Positions 1-12,759 of a DNA stretch of 64,000 bases are shown here, piece after piece. The DNA comes from Piper betle (lineage: Eukaryota > Streptophyta > Magnoliopsida > Piperales > Piperaceae). Numbering within the stretch: the first letter of the stretch is position 1; each line of letters starts with the position of its first letter. The stretch lies in assembly GCA_033002965.1 (NCBI GenBank), contig JAURVB010014595.1, positions 62,001-126,000 on the forward strand, given 5' to 3'. The translations under genes were made by a program, and so were the position numbers. The notes beneath the pieces are model-generated. The model searched no databases. It was not told the origin of the DNA and saw only the letters and a program-made list of their open reading frames with translations.

Positions 1-602
1 GGCATTGATATGTGAGAGTCGCGACAGCGGCGGCCTCGGAAACCAGCGGTCAGTCATATGTCAAGTGGTGTCCAAAATCCCGCTAGTACTAACCCCCTCT
101 AAACTCGAGATTCTGTCTCCACACCTAGAAAGGTCGTTCAAAGTAAAACTACGGACAAACAAAACGATCAAATTAACGGGTGATACAAGAAAATCCAGAT
201 CCCACAAATGAAGCCGAATATGATGTTGGTTGATTTGCGCAAATTGGTTAAGAAAGAATTCGTGTTAGTCGCGTCGTGGAAACTTGTCCGTTACCAATTT
301 TGGGTTGAGAAGGTGAAGGCGCCACTAATCATGGAGGGATTAGGGAGGGTGGGGTAAGGGGTGGAAGGAAGTAGTGCGAGGGGCGTAGTACTTTAATTTG
401 GTCGCCGGCAGCGTGCATGGGGAGGGCGCCCGATAACTTCGCCTCTGATGCCGGTGAGGAGCCAGGATGGTTTGGTCCTAATTTTTTATGGGTATTGTGA
501 TTTGGGTGACCAATTTGTACATCTGTTAGAGCTCTACTCCGCCAATTTCTGATTTTGTCTTTATTAAAAATGAACTGCCATTTGCAGCTTGTACTTACCA
601 AC

Positions 603-636
<34 letters not shown>

Positions 637-1346
637 TTAAAATTCACAAGTTTTATACTAACTTTTTCAACCATTTTGCTTGGCAATTGAATTACACGTT
701 ATGGAGTGCCAAATAGACGCCTTTTGATAATTATTAATGGAAATTTCAATTAGTTCTTAGGTCTTATCTATGAAAAAATATATGTTTATTGTTGTGTACT
801 ATAATTGTTCACAAAAGATTTGGGATTTCTCCAATTAATTAGTTTTTGAGAAGGTGCCGAAGTTTTCACGCGTGGGAGCAAATGTGGCGGGGATGGAAAA
901 CAAATCAGTGAATCACCGACGAAAATGCTTTTGTATTTTGGGCCCATAAAACATTTCTGCTTTTTTTATTAATCGCCTCGATGACTTTTTCGCAGTTGTT
1001 GGACGCCTAAAAGTTAGCAAGGTGTTCAGTGAATATAAAAACCTCGTGATTGACGTGTCAAAATTTAGGTACGAGTACACAAAAAAACATCTTCCTTGCT
1101 TAATTACAGGGCACATGGAAAACCGATTTAAATCAATTTTTTTACTCTTTTACTTATGGATTGTGCCACATGCATTTAAACTAATTACCGAAGAGAATAT
1201 TTTGTGTACTAGAACGTGCTCCAAATTTGGACTCGTAATTGAGTAAATTTGAAAAGAATAAATTTTGGAGATGCTTGAATATTAAACACCCAACGAACGC
1301 GTCAATAAAAAAGTGGCACGTCAAAAGGATGATCTCTTTACTATCC
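1..1346. other. Intergenic DNA, no gene recognised
   Basis: AT-rich sequence left of the solo LTR. Short open frames exist on both strands but none shows family resemblance or splice-consistent extension. A compound microsatellite lies at about 606-636. Confidence 0.6.
606..636. repeat. Compound (TA)n-(GA)n microsatellite
   Basis: A run of alternating TA is followed directly by alternating GA, together about 30 bases. Confidence 0.85.
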
Positions 1347-1351
1347 AGCAT
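1347..1351. repeat. Target site duplication AGCAT, left copy
   Basis: AGCAT sits immediately before the TG that opens the LTR and is repeated exactly after the closing CA at 4220-4224, as expected for 5-bp integrase staggering. Confidence 0.85.
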
Positions 1352-4219
1352 TGTAAAACCTGTGACTCGAGTCAAGGTTTTATATTACTGAACCAGTCAG
1401 TTCGACCATTGGTTCGAGTCGAGTCAGTTTTATGAACCGCGTGTTGAATCGAGACCAACCGTGAGTTATGAGCGATGAGAGTCAGGTGTACCTGAATATA
1501 TGATGATAACGTCGAGAAGATTATGAGATATAAGTTATCAGAATATATAAAAGTATGTAATATATTTTTTCTTTTTATATGTTTGATCGTAGAAATAGTT
1601 TTAGGCCGAATAAAGCATTAGAACGCATTGGATTATGTTTGGGTGGGTTATTAGTTACAGAGCATGTCATTTGGATGTTGTTGTGTTTGTTTTATTTTAT
1701 GGAATTTTTCATATTTTTTAAGATTTTTTTAAGGATTTATTACGAATTAGTTATTATTTTAACTCGAGTAGGAATCGAATTAATACTTATTTACGAGTTT
1801 GCCACTAGGAGTGCTTTTCTCCTTTCCCTGACACTTCCCCTCCCAAAAACCTTCGCCGCCCACTATGGTCGCCGCCGCTGCCGCTAACGATGCCGCACTA
1901 TCGCCGATCAACGCCACCTCGCCCTGCCGTGCTGTTGCTGTGTTGCCACAACCCACCACGGCCACCGTCTCGCCGCCACGATGTCGGAATTGCCCCACAA
2001 GCCGAGACGCCCTCCCTCGTCGATTCGCCGCCATCCGGGCCATGCCGCCACTGCTGTGACCCCGACGACCACCCCTCGTCGTCGCCGACGTTTCCCCCAT
2101 TATCCTGATCACCGTCGAGCCCGGCCGTAGCCCCGATCGAAGCACGCCGCCGCCGTTGCCTATTTCCAACGCCGCCGCCGATAGCCATCGCCCCCTTGGC
2201 TGCTTTGTTTGACACCACTATCGGACCAAGCTTGTCGAGCTGGTGCCGATAGACGCCCTGATTGCCCCGTCCCGAATCATCGCCGGAATCCGCCGAAAAA
2301 CTGCAGACACTCGTCGGAACTGCCGAAAAATTGGATTCGTGGGAAATTCGCTGGATCATCCGCCGAACACACCCGGTCCAATCTGATCAGACTTCGGACG
2401 CTGTTAGGTGCCAAATTTGAGTTTCGAGCCACAAAACGGAAACGTTGGCCGTCGCCGATTTTCGACGACGCGAGGTATAATTTATTTTAACTTAATTATT
2501 TGAAAGTATTGATTATTAGAATTACATGCTAGGATTGGTGAATTGTGTGTTATAATAATATGTATAAATGTAGATTTGATTAAGGATAAAATATGAAATT
2601 TGTTTGATTGAGTGGTGTTAAAAATGGAGACTAAGAAACTAATTAGGGTAACTAGGTAATGATCATGATCTAATGCAAACTAGCCTAAGTAGACTTGCTA
2701 GAATTGATATAGGTTGATGTGCGTTGATTGATGCGTGATTGTGTTAATTGTGTGTGCATGCTATAGGATGTGTGATTCATCATGCAGGCGTTAGTTTTTA
2801 GCATGATTGTGTAGGTACGGTGTAGGAGCTCGCCGCCTAGGCACGTGGACCCGTTTGGAGCTTCTACCAGGTCTGTTTAGGACTCGTTCTCTGTTTTTAC
2901 GCTACTCTATTATGTATTTGATTTATCATGTGCAGGACGAGTTAAATGATGTTTTATCGGATCCCACTTAACTCGGGCTATTTAGCCAACGATTTTCCGG
3001 ATTAATAACCCTCGAGGATGAGATCCCTCGAGTTTATTTTCGAACTTCAGATCCAGCTCATGTTGCCTTCGGGCCTATTGTATAAATCCCAACCCAGATC
3101 TATATATATATGTATAGTTTTCGTGTTTTTGTGAGAGATTGAATGAGGGAAATCTGATTACCGTGCTACACGAGCGGGCACGTGTGTGTCGATAGTGGGC
3201 TCTGGAATGGTGTGCGGGCCGTTTCATTCCCGAGGGATCCTGACAACTCCACCTTTGAGTTCCTCAAACCCGAAGAAGTGTGGAGGTTCACGGGTACTGC
3301 ATTGCAATGCATGTCTAGACTTGTGGTAAGGCGACTGCCTGAGAGTGCTCGACCTTCGTACTCAAGGCCAGGAGTAATATGGAAGGTGCAGAGGGCGGAA
3401 AAGAATGAGATTTGATGCGAGAAGCGATAGAGAAATGGCCAAGGTATGAGAATGAGAAAGAAAGGGGGACGCTGTCGACCCGAGGGCGACGGCTCCCATA
3501 TGTGTCCTGATGAGAGTTCTTGAGGAAGTATATGGTTTTTATTCAACAGGAGAGTTTGCTCTCCTGTGCCAGATTGATATTAGTTATTTTCTAGGCCGGT
3601 AACACTCATTACTGACGGTTGTTCTATATATATGTAGGTGAGAAATACGAAGGATGAAAGCTGTCGGGACTGCGGAGGAGTAGTACAGAACTGTGCACAA
3701 ATGTACCTGTCACGTGTAATGTATAATGATGGTATGTTATTACTATGTGAATGATAATTAGAATGTTTTTGTCTTGATGAATTGCTTGTTATGAAATAAA
3801 CGGATAGATGTGAAGGAACATGGAGCCTTGAGTTCAGCCTCGGCTTAGATGAAAACAAATGAGATAATAATGGAATGCCGCGGTAGATTGTTATGTTTTG
3901 TCGTATTTTAATAAAATATTTATATACCTTTGTTGTGGATAGGTTGGCCTTATTGCACTTTTAGGGAAAATTCTGTCCATTTTTATGTAGTAATATATAT
4001 TTTCTTTTGATTTCTCATTTATTGTTTTGTCTTGTTTTGCTGTAGGACCGTGTTAGAACCCAATCGTTCTCATTCATGCATTTCATGTTTGTATTTCCAT
4101 CTTAAGACGCCAAGGGCAGATCTGGGTCGGCTTAACCAAACCCAATAGATTAGCGAACGGTTCGGTCGCTGGTGACATTTCCGGGTCGGTTCATGGGTGA
4201 GCCGAAACAGGGTGTTACA
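1352..4219. mobile_element. Solo LTR of a Ty3/gypsy-like retrotransposon
   Basis: The segment opens with TGTAAAACC and closes with GGTGTTACA, giving the short inverted ends TGTAA/TTACA. It is flanked on both sides by the 5-bp duplication AGCAT. There is no second LTR, primer-binding site, polypurine tract or gag-pol coding sequence nearby, so this is a solo LTR left by LTR-LTR recombination. The length of 2868 bp and the TGTAA...GTTACA ends resemble Tekay/Del-type chromovirus LTRs; that lineage call is inferred, because the internal domain is gone. TATA-like runs occur near 1544 and 3102. Open frames inside it, including a GC-rich stretch around 1860-2470, look fortuitous. Confidence 0.85.
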
Positions 4220-4224
4220 AGCAT
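4220..4224. repeat. Target site duplication AGCAT, right copy
   Basis: Exact repeat of the five bases at 1347-1351, directly after the LTR's terminal CA. Confidence 0.85.
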
Positions 4225-4938
4225 AGCATGGGATTTCGGCCTCCGCGCGATCCACCGCTCCCACTCGCTAGATGGGCTGCTGCACAAGATATGTGGAACG
4301 CTAGTGTACGTCGCGTTGGAGGTGATCAACCAGTGGGGCTATGATAGCGCCAAGGGTAGTATTTGGTCCTATTGGGTGATCATGTCCGTGCTCCTCGCCG
4401 GGTACCTCCCATTCCACGACTCCAATCTAATTGAGATGTAACGGAAGATCACTCGTGAGGACTTCAAGTGCTTGGCGTGGTTCCTGGTTGACATTCTGAA
4501 GCTGCTTGCTCGATCCCAATCCGGTGACCACGATCAGCATTTGCAAGATCATGGAGAATGCTTAGTTCATTAAGGAGTTCCGACTGATTGTGATGAGTAC
4601 CCATGGTGGGGGACAAAGAAGAGAGGTAGATGCCTCCCCTGGTTCCATTTTCACGGAGGAAGAGCACAGCTTGGGTCTGATGAAGGTCTCATGCATGAAT
4701 GCTTTCGACATCATATTCCAATCGTCGTGGTTCGACCTCTTGGGTGGAAGGAGGAGCGCCGGCAGGAGGCAAGACGATTCACGACAAAGAAGCCGCTGGC
4801 GGCAATCGTGTCGAAGCTAGAGGAGATAGCAGACCAGTCGGAGAGGTTCACGGTGGAGAAGTAGGATGGGATGGTGACGCTCCTGGGGAGCGAGGAGGGG
4901 AGGATGGACAACTGGCTATATACGCGTCAGTCTTCTAT
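4225..4938 (+). pseudogene. CIPK (CBL-interacting protein kinase) pseudogene fragment
   Basis: Translation shows the second half of a SnRK3/CIPK kinase in family order. A DFG motif (WDFGLRAI, about 4229) is followed by a degenerate activation segment ([12 protein letters not shown] in place of CGTPxYVAPEV), then [16 protein letters not shown]. An in-frame TAA at 4439-4441 replaces the Tyr codon of the MYRK motif. After a frame change come DPNPVTTISICKIMEN, then the NAF/FISL motif (MNAFDII, about 4695-4715), and after another shift FTTKKPLAAIVSKLEEIADQSERFTVEK with a further stop. No introns are seen, which fits the many intronless CIPKs or a processed copy. The N-terminal kinase lobe is absent; homology begins right at the 3' edge of the solo LTR. 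Non-functional. Confidence 0.85.
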
Positions 4939-5204
4939 TAACGCGTTCCTTTGGCGTTTAATGTCCAGGCATCTCTAAAACTTATTCACAAATATATATA
5001 TATATATAAAGTTTATATGAATACGGGTAGAAAATTAAATTAATTTAGACGGTCTAATTACAAGAATAATTCAGACTAATTCTGTCTTATAAAAAGCAAC
5101 TTCAAAACATCCCCATGTTAAGTCGCCACCCGTCTGGCCATGTGGCTATTTTTGCCCATTGTTGGCCAAGTTCTACATCGGCAGCTGACACAAGTAAAAG
5201 TGAG
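4939..5204. other. Intergenic DNA
   Basis: Short AT-rich spacer with a (TA)n run near 4992-5007; nothing coding recognised. Confidence 0.5.
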
Positions 5205-5790
5205 GGTCTTGATCGACTAAACTGAACTAATTTGGTTTAGTTTGGTTTTAACCAAACTAACCAAAATAATAAATAATATTTTTTATCATTAATAGTATTC
5301 ATTCTTTCATGTTTACTCTGATTATTATTAAGTTTTATTTATAAATAAAAAATTATTAACACACATTTACAGATAATTACAAATTTATTATGAAAAATTA
5401 TATGAATAATGTTCTAATTTGAGATATTATATAATAGGTAAATAATATATAATATATTAAACTCTCATCCCAAAAAATAAATAATTTTAATAAATTAAAC
5501 CAAAATAATAATTTTATAAATCTTTGATATATATCACAATAAATAAAAATACATAAAGGTACATGTACAAAATTAAAAATAGAAAGTGACGAAAGCGATG
5601 TGAATAAGATTTTTTTCGTTTATTAGTTGTTTGATTGGTTACGATAAAAAATCGACCAAACTAAGTTTAGTTGATTTTTGGTTTCAATCAAACTACGACC
5701 AAACTAAACTAACACCAAACTGAACAACCGTAATGAGTTTTGTTTGGTTGGGTTGGTTGGTTAGACCAAACAATGCTCACCCCTCATAAA
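5205..5790 (+). mobile_element. MITE-like non-autonomous repeat, copy A
   Basis: The ends are rich in GGTTTGGTTT/AACCAAAC words in opposing orientation, and the right end closes in the form GGTTAGACCAAACAATGCTCACC. The AT-rich core (about 5302-5560) is closely matched, in reverse complement, by the block at 15900-16335; for example, the TTTGAGATATTATA word followed by ATAGGTA and TATATTAAACT is in both. Two inverted copies of one sequence with imperfect terminal inverted ends indicate a dispersed DNA-transposon derivative. I could not fix the target site duplication, so the ends are approximate. Confidence 0.65.
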
Positions 5791-7966
5791 ATATATAAAA
5801 TGTTAACTTGACAAATTCACTCGTCTAAGAGGATAGGATCCTATCCGGGCATTGTTTGGGATCTTTTCATTTCCTTTGACTACAATTTTTTGCAAGCAAA
5901 AAATGACAATTTCATTGGATTGTACCCACAAATTGTGAGTTTCATGCTTGGAATAACATTTCCTTGAAAGAAAAACTCACAATTGTTTCTATAGAATTGG
6001 CAATAGTATGAATACGTTACTTGGCTTGACCCTTAGCTTTATCATTGCCTTCTCATCCAAAGACTCGATCATCAGACAATTACAAATCTTAGAGAAAACA
6101 CGTTTCACACTATATCTTAATCTACCGTTAAGGGTTCTTAAGCCCCCACCTCTAACACTAAGAGCAAAGAAGTTCTAAAATTTTTAAATGAGAATGCTCC
6201 TTTCTTATCTTATACGAATAATAACATAAAATGGTTATACTCTATAGGAAAATTTTCTTTCAAAGTATTGTTGGAACTTCTTGAAATTTCTTTCTTTAAG
6301 AGTATCATGACCCTCTTGTTTAGTCTAAATTTCAAACAAACCAAACATGTTTTTATTGCTTGGCTGGTCATAGCAAATAAGATCTTAACATGTAGACAAT
6401 CTTTAAAAAGAAAAGACTTTATCTCGTCAATAAATACTCTATTTGTGAGGCTTATTTAGAAACTAGAGATCTATTTTTTAAGTGCTCTTATATTAAACAA
6501 GTTTAAAACTAGTCTTTAAAAAATATCACATACTTCAATCAAGTCAACTCTTAAATTAACTTTTTACTTTTTGTTGGCAAAAGTTTGTAAAACAAACATG
6601 CCTCTTTTTGAAACCTTTGTTTACTGTTTATTTCTCTTTCATTTTGTACAAGCGAAGTAACAAAATATTTAAAAACTTTAAAATACACAATAATTTGTTG
6701 GATATATTCATTATTTTTCAAGTATAATTTTTTTTGAAAAGTCCTAAATTACAAATAGAAAATTAATCATTATAATTTTTTTTAAACATTTAGATATAAT
6801 TTTATAAGGACTCTTAAGAGCCTTTTTTCTCTTTTTCTGTGTTTTTTTTCCCCTTTTAAGTTTATTAAAATGAAATTTTACTTTATAAAGAAAACCATTT
6901 TCGTATATAGTGTAATGTTTAAAAAATGAAGATTAAAAAAAGACGCAATCATTCATGCAAACAAAAAAACAAAACAAAAAATGAGGGCCTACACGTTGAG
7001 TCCAACAGACAAGAATTGACTCGGAGGGCTCACAATTATTGAAGAGTAACTTAGATTTACAATTTTACGCCAGTTGTTAACTTGAGCGTTTATGGGACAG
7101 CTTTTTGACAAATACTTTATCATACACAAATTTAGTAGAAAAGTTTATAATAATTTGTGCGAATACTTTACGATAAGCTGAAGTTAATATGAATCTTTGG
7201 AGTATAATAACAATTAATTTTGTCTAATTTGAAAAAAAGATATATAATCATATAAATTTTTTTCCCAAGCAATCATATAATTTAAGTGAGCAATTAGATT
7301 CATATTAAACAACCTAATTATTAGCATTTAGTGATAGTCTACCGACTAATTCTGAGTCTTTTCACAATATCCGGCGGAATCCGAGGCCACATGAACATGC
7401 AGACGCACGCCCAGTGTGTGTTATCCTCTTGCAATGTCATTCATCTTCAACCTGGATAAAATGGGGACAATTTGTAAGAAAAGTCATCCATCTGATTTTT
7501 TGTCCTCATTTCTTTTCATTCCGCTCACAAGGATCCAATTGTTGTATCATATTCATCCTTTGGAGGCTTTGAACATTGACAAAGTATGCAATCAATCGGA
7601 GGGCTAAAAAAAAACCATGTCCCCACCTCAAAAAGTTTGTTTTAAAAGGAAGAAAATAATGATGTTTGAGTTAGAAATCCAATATATTGCTAGATTCATG
7701 TCCAATGTTATTCACTGTTGAATTCTAATAATCAGTACAAATGCAAGTGATAGATAATTGAATGCCCCAGGGAATAAGATCGAACTTCAAATTTAATTTC
7801 CCACATCAAATAACCAAGAGGAAAAACTACAATGATACCTGGTACAGCTATGCACTTGCTTTCCGAAAATCAATGTGTTTAGGAACTTAGGATAGCCAAT
7901 TCGCTTTCATGATCTAGTTGTTACACATTCAAGTAGTAGCTAATAATAGAGATAAAATACCTTAAT
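5791..7966. other. Intergenic DNA, AT-rich
   Basis: Low-complexity A/T-rich DNA with no frame showing recognisable protein similarity. The last few hundred bases should include the 3' UTR and terminator of the minus-strand phosphatase gene that ends at 7967. Confidence 0.5.
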
Positions 7967-10747
7967 TCAAGTTAATTTTTCTGAGGCCGCATCTGTATCT
8001 CGAATAATTTCCATTGACGGAAGCACAATAGCGGCCACTGGTTTTGTCTCAAGTCCGCCACCTTCATCAATAATCAACCTCAGACCTTCAATATGAAGCA
8101 CTCCATGGTGACCACTTACTATTATAGTGGGTTCCTCGGTCAGACCCTGTTAGTTGATTTAACAGTAAGTCCTCTTAACATAATCTTAAAAAGAAAATGT
8201 GAAGTTATGACTAATCTCCCTAATATCTCCATCTGTAAGCTCTACAACACAACGCTAATATTGCAAATCATGGTTGATCAATGACAATACTAATTCCATT
8301 TCATTCTCTCTTCAGAGGCATCCGATACCCATTTCAATCTCCTTCATGAAGGAATATAATTATTTAATTACCTGCTCGATTAATCTTGTTTTAATGGCAA
8401 CTAACCAGTATGCTTACTAATGGTTTCAAAGCTCCAGGTAGAGCAACATATCCACAACCGTCTTCTAATTAATCACTAACCCATTTCCAAATCTCACTAC
8501 AAACAAGTTCACTGTAGATGGTCACTTCCGGGGAACCCCTTAGCTAACCCGCCTACTGTTCACTACAAACAAATTTTTGATGTATGTGCTGCGTTCAACA
8601 AAAGCTTTATCCAACCCAGCGATTACTTTTCACTAGAAATGGGATCTATCGTATCACATCGCTACAAGGGAATGCCAAAACAAATGAAGATCCACGATTA
8701 GTTTGAGAAATAGCAGAGCTTTCCAACAGGATGCTTTCTTAGTCCTCTTTTGTTCGCGACTAGGATTAGTGATATGGAAATAAATCCTCACAGATAAATT
8801 TGCTTTTTCTAATGCAACCCTCCCCTAATCGTACTTTGAGATTGACAGCATAAAAATAAATAAATCCATAAAGTCAGCGTTTTCAAAATAATTAAAAAGT
8901 TTCTAGTACAAAGAAGTGCGTTTACGTTTTAAGATTTATGAAATAACACATAACATATATCTATCCACACACCAAAAGCAATGACAACACATTCAATGAA
9001 GAGTCATACAAAAGTACAATGTCTCAAAAAATTATATTTTTGTAAATACCGTAAGAAAGTTGTAAACAGCTAATGATGCTTCAAGTCCCAGCGAGCAATT
9101 TTAAAATATACAAGTAAAGGGTAAAGGTACCGTACAGTAAGGTTTTTAAATGAATGTTTTACCTCGAGTGATCAACTAGATCTTCATAGAAGTACCCATT
9201 TGACAACGACAAAACAAAAGGTCCTAACTTGCAAAATAACTTGTGCTCGACTAGATTTATGCGAACTTACCATCTTTATAGTTCTCACCTTTGTGAGGCA
9301 TTAAAAAGCGAACAGTAGTGCTACACAAGCCGAGAGCACTTTCATGAGTTATCAATATCATGGGTACTATTTTATCTAAAAGGTTTATCCATTATCAACC
9401 CCAGGTAAAATGATTAACACAAAGAGATGTGCTTAACTTTGTTGTTGTCAGAAAGTGCAGCATTAAGTTGGTCATATTTTCTTTCCTAATGCTTGATTGA
9501 TAAATTAAATGATATAGGTAAATATTGAAATCAACAGAAACAAGCATTTCGGCAAGCAAAACAGAGAACAGGCCAAGACGAACAGACAATTCTTATCTCT
9601 ACCTATTCAGCACATAGCCTCATAAAGTTCAGCAGATAGCATTATAAAGTTGCTAAAAAGCCTGGATACGCATAGAACAGTAATTTAGAAGAATACCTTC
9701 GGAATCTCCCATACGTTCCTCCTCCCACTAAGAGCTTCAACCTTTGATATACTGGTGTCTCGAGCTTTGAGTCGTAGTATCTGTTCCTCTACCCCTTTCC
9801 CTTTCTCCAACCCTGCATGAACAGCAATCAATTTGCACAGTCTCCTTCCCTGAGAACCTTCAATCCACACACCATCCTGTATTATCAATCAATAGTTTTA
9901 AGACTTAAAACTATATTTATTTGGTTTCTCAAGATAATAAGATATATAGTACAAGTTAGACTTGTACTCACACCCCCATCGAAATCATCCATATAAAAAC
10001 AGCCCGAAGACAAAAATCAGAAACCTCATTTAGCAATACCTCTTCGTGTATCCAAACCAAATTCGCAAGAAATTGTTTGTGTTCTTCGGGGACTGCTTTG
10101 GCCAGGTCTACGAAAACAGTAAAAAAAACATATTTATTCTTTGCTATATTGCTATCGAATCAACCAAGAACAAAATAAAGGTGATGGATATCGAGGGAGT
10201 CATCACCGGGTGATCCATGGTGCAACCCGTAGGATTCGAAGGTGGGAGCGGCGTCGTAGATGGAACCCATGAAGTCCATACCTTTCTTGGGGTTGAACCT
10301 GTCACTGATCAGGCCGCCCCACCTCCGACCCTGCAGATGCATGTCCTCGTAGCCATCCCCTTTAAACCAGCCCTCCCTCTCCTCGCTGGGGGCGTACTCG
10401 GCCCAGGTAGCGGAGAAAGGGGAGCCGTCGGGCGGGGGAGGGAGGGCGCCAACGAAGGCGGAGAAGGCGAAGTCGTGGTTACCGCAGAGGAAGACGTGAG
10501 TCTGGGAGGGGTGGAGGGAGGGGAGGGAGACGAGAAAGTCGAGGACGAGGCGGGTGTCGGGGCCGCGGTCGCAGTAGTCGCCGAGGAAGACGACGAGGGC
10601 GGCGTCGAAGGCCGAGGCGGGGATGGCGGCGCGGAGGTTGGACCAGAGGGAGCGGAGCTTGGCGTGGTGGCCATGGATGTCCCCCACGCATATTACCGCC
10701 CTCTCCTCCTCCCCTCCTTCGCTACCTCGCCTCTTCTTCCCTTCCAT
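7967..10747 (-). CDS. RLPH2: RLPH2-type PPP-family protein phosphatase, 4 exons
   Basis: Exons (minus) are 10747-10207, 10107-10040, 9876-9697 and 8146-7967, all with GT-AG borders and consistent phases, giving 322 aa and a TGA stop. PPP metallophosphatase motifs are intact: GDIHG (residues 22-26), GDYCDRG (56-62), GNHDF (89-93), then [10 protein letters not shown] and SGHHG in the C-terminal half. The Rhizobiales-like type 2 signatures ([38 protein letters not shown]) identify the subgroup. Arabidopsis RLPH2 is known to act on phosphotyrosine, favouring dually phosphorylated MAP-kinase loops, despite its Ser/Thr phosphatase fold. An in-frame ATG 12 codons upstream (10783) is less likely because the upstream bases are AT-rich and the family starts near the chosen ATG. 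Exon 1 is very GC-rich. No breaks; likely functional and cytosolic/nuclear. Confidence 0.93.
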
Positions 10748-12700
10748 CCCTTTCTCTGTGGGAGACGTGACTGACTTAAACAATATAATAGATTATATTA
10801 TTTTATTATATAGTTAAAATATAATATAATTAAAAAAATCTCTAAATAATAAGATATATAATAATAATTTAATATTTTATATATCAACAATAAATAATAA
10901 ATAAACGAAAGGATGAAATATAATAATTTAATTTTTTTATTATATTTTTCCATTTAAATAAACAAATCTTATTAATAAAAAATTAAAAAATATATAATTA
11001 ATTAAGTTCGACCCGTGACCATCTTAAATAAGAGATTATTATTATTATTATTATTTTATAATAAATTAAAAATTAAAATTAACCATAGAAATTATTATTA
11101 TTATTATTATTTATATAAAATTAAAATATTAAAATTAGTCAAATCAAATCTTATAATATTTTGTTAGAAAAATTACTTATTTTTTATTAAATTTTAATTA
11201 ATTAAACCTTTTACTTTTAATTACAAGTTATTATTGAACTCCCCAAAGTAAATCGGCTTATGTTCCACGGGTTGGCTTGTAACAGGCCGCCTTGGGTAGA
11301 TGGGCTAAAATAGTATAAAACGAGAAGTGTGTCTAAATTCTAATTTCTAATGACATGAAATAAAGATTTCTCTTTTTGTCTAGCTTCTTGTCGTCTCCCA
11401 CCCTAGCTCTCTTATCTTCGAAGTCTAGACAATGATCTGATGTATAAAGGTAGTACCGTAGGTAGTACCGGTAAGGCTCTTGTCTTGTATGGAGTTAACT
11501 TAAAAAATATGGAAAAAATTTTAATCATGTCCTATTTTTTCTCTAAAATATATCCAATTTTGATGAATCCACGTAGAGTTTAGTTAAATTCTATTAAATA
11601 TTCCAACTACCAAAAAAATTAACTCTGTTTTTAGAGAATCGCAAACAAGAAAGAAGTCCGATTGACTTCACGTTAAGAAACTCAAATGACATAACATGAA
11701 AAACACACTTACTGTTTACCACTTTGAAACGAGTTTGTAGCTAAAAATTATTTATGTTTCCTTCAATTTTTTTGTTATGAAAAATTAGAGAAAAGAGAAG
11801 AAGAAGGTTGAATGAGAAGATTGATGGTGTTGACCAAGCCATGGAGAAAATCTCAGTCAGGGTATGGTTCCTCACTTTAGTAGATTATTAAAAGTAGTTA
11901 GCGTGTTTAATCAAACATCACTTTGTTCACGTTCATTCCCATAAGTTTATAGATAATTGCTTGGCAATGCAAGGAATGTGAGGATAGATTAGAAACATTT
12001 TTCAAGTGATGTTAAAAATGTCTAATTTATCGGTGGCCTCGTGAAGAGTTCTGTCTTGCAAGCTTCGTCCAGTTGCTGATGATGGTGATATACATGTCGT
12101 AATAATTAAACAGATTGATATCCTTCAGAAAAACAACTTTTTTTATCCGTTCAAAACAAACCACCTGTTTGCCATGAAAGAACAAGCCTTATATTCCTAT
12201 TATGAGGTTAAATCTCAAAATACTCGGGTGTCATTTGAATAAGTAGAAAATAAAACTTTAAACCTGTAGATTGTCATTTCGTTTGATTTTTTTAATCTTT
12301 TTGTTGACCCTTTAGTTAAAACACAATAGAGACAGGGGAACTTCAGAGTTCAGAGTTGGAAAAAAATGAGCGTGAGAAGTGGAGAGGGGAGGACGAGAGA
12401 GGGAGCTTGCAAAGTCCCAGACAAGACTAGCACATTAATGGTGAATATCAACAGTCGGAATAATTGAGCAGTCATAATGAATTGTTGCGGTTTTACAGAG
12501 AATCCGCCGGCGCCGAAACTAATTTTTCCGATATGAAAAATTAAGTATAGCAATTGTGATTCACCAGCTGCACCCCTTACGTAGTTCCCAGAAACAGATA
12601 TAGTAATTCACAAACTAGTAAAAAAACCCAACTGCTTATGGAATGATTAGAACCCAACACAATTTACAAGATCACAATCACTTCCAAAAATACATTGCCA
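10748..12700. other. Promoter and intergenic DNA upstream of the phosphatase gene
   Basis: Extremely AT-rich DNA follows the phosphatase start, with (ATT)n tracts at about 11034-11055 and 11090-11112, then mixed sequence to about 12.7 kb. It must hold the phosphatase promoter. I see no further gene; a TATA box cannot be chosen among the many AT runs. Confidence 0.5.
11034..11112. repeat. Two (ATT)n microsatellite tracts
   Basis: Runs of the ATT triplet occur at roughly 11034-11055 and 11090-11112, separated by an A/T-rich linker. Confidence 0.8.
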
Positions 12701-12759
12701 GCGTGAGAGATCAATCTTTCTTCATCTTTTCTTTTCGAAACCATGTGCATGAAACTCTG

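Noticed and set aside
1780..2359. Overlapping GC-rich open frames on both strands at 1.8-2.4 kb
   Set aside because: They lie within the solo LTR, have simple Pro/Ala/Arg-rich composition and match no retroelement protein.
10217..10774. Plus-strand 185-codon open frame opposite the phosphatase first exon
   Set aside because: Antisense shadow of the GC-rich RLPH2-type exon; the phosphatase motifs and splice phases support only the minus strand.
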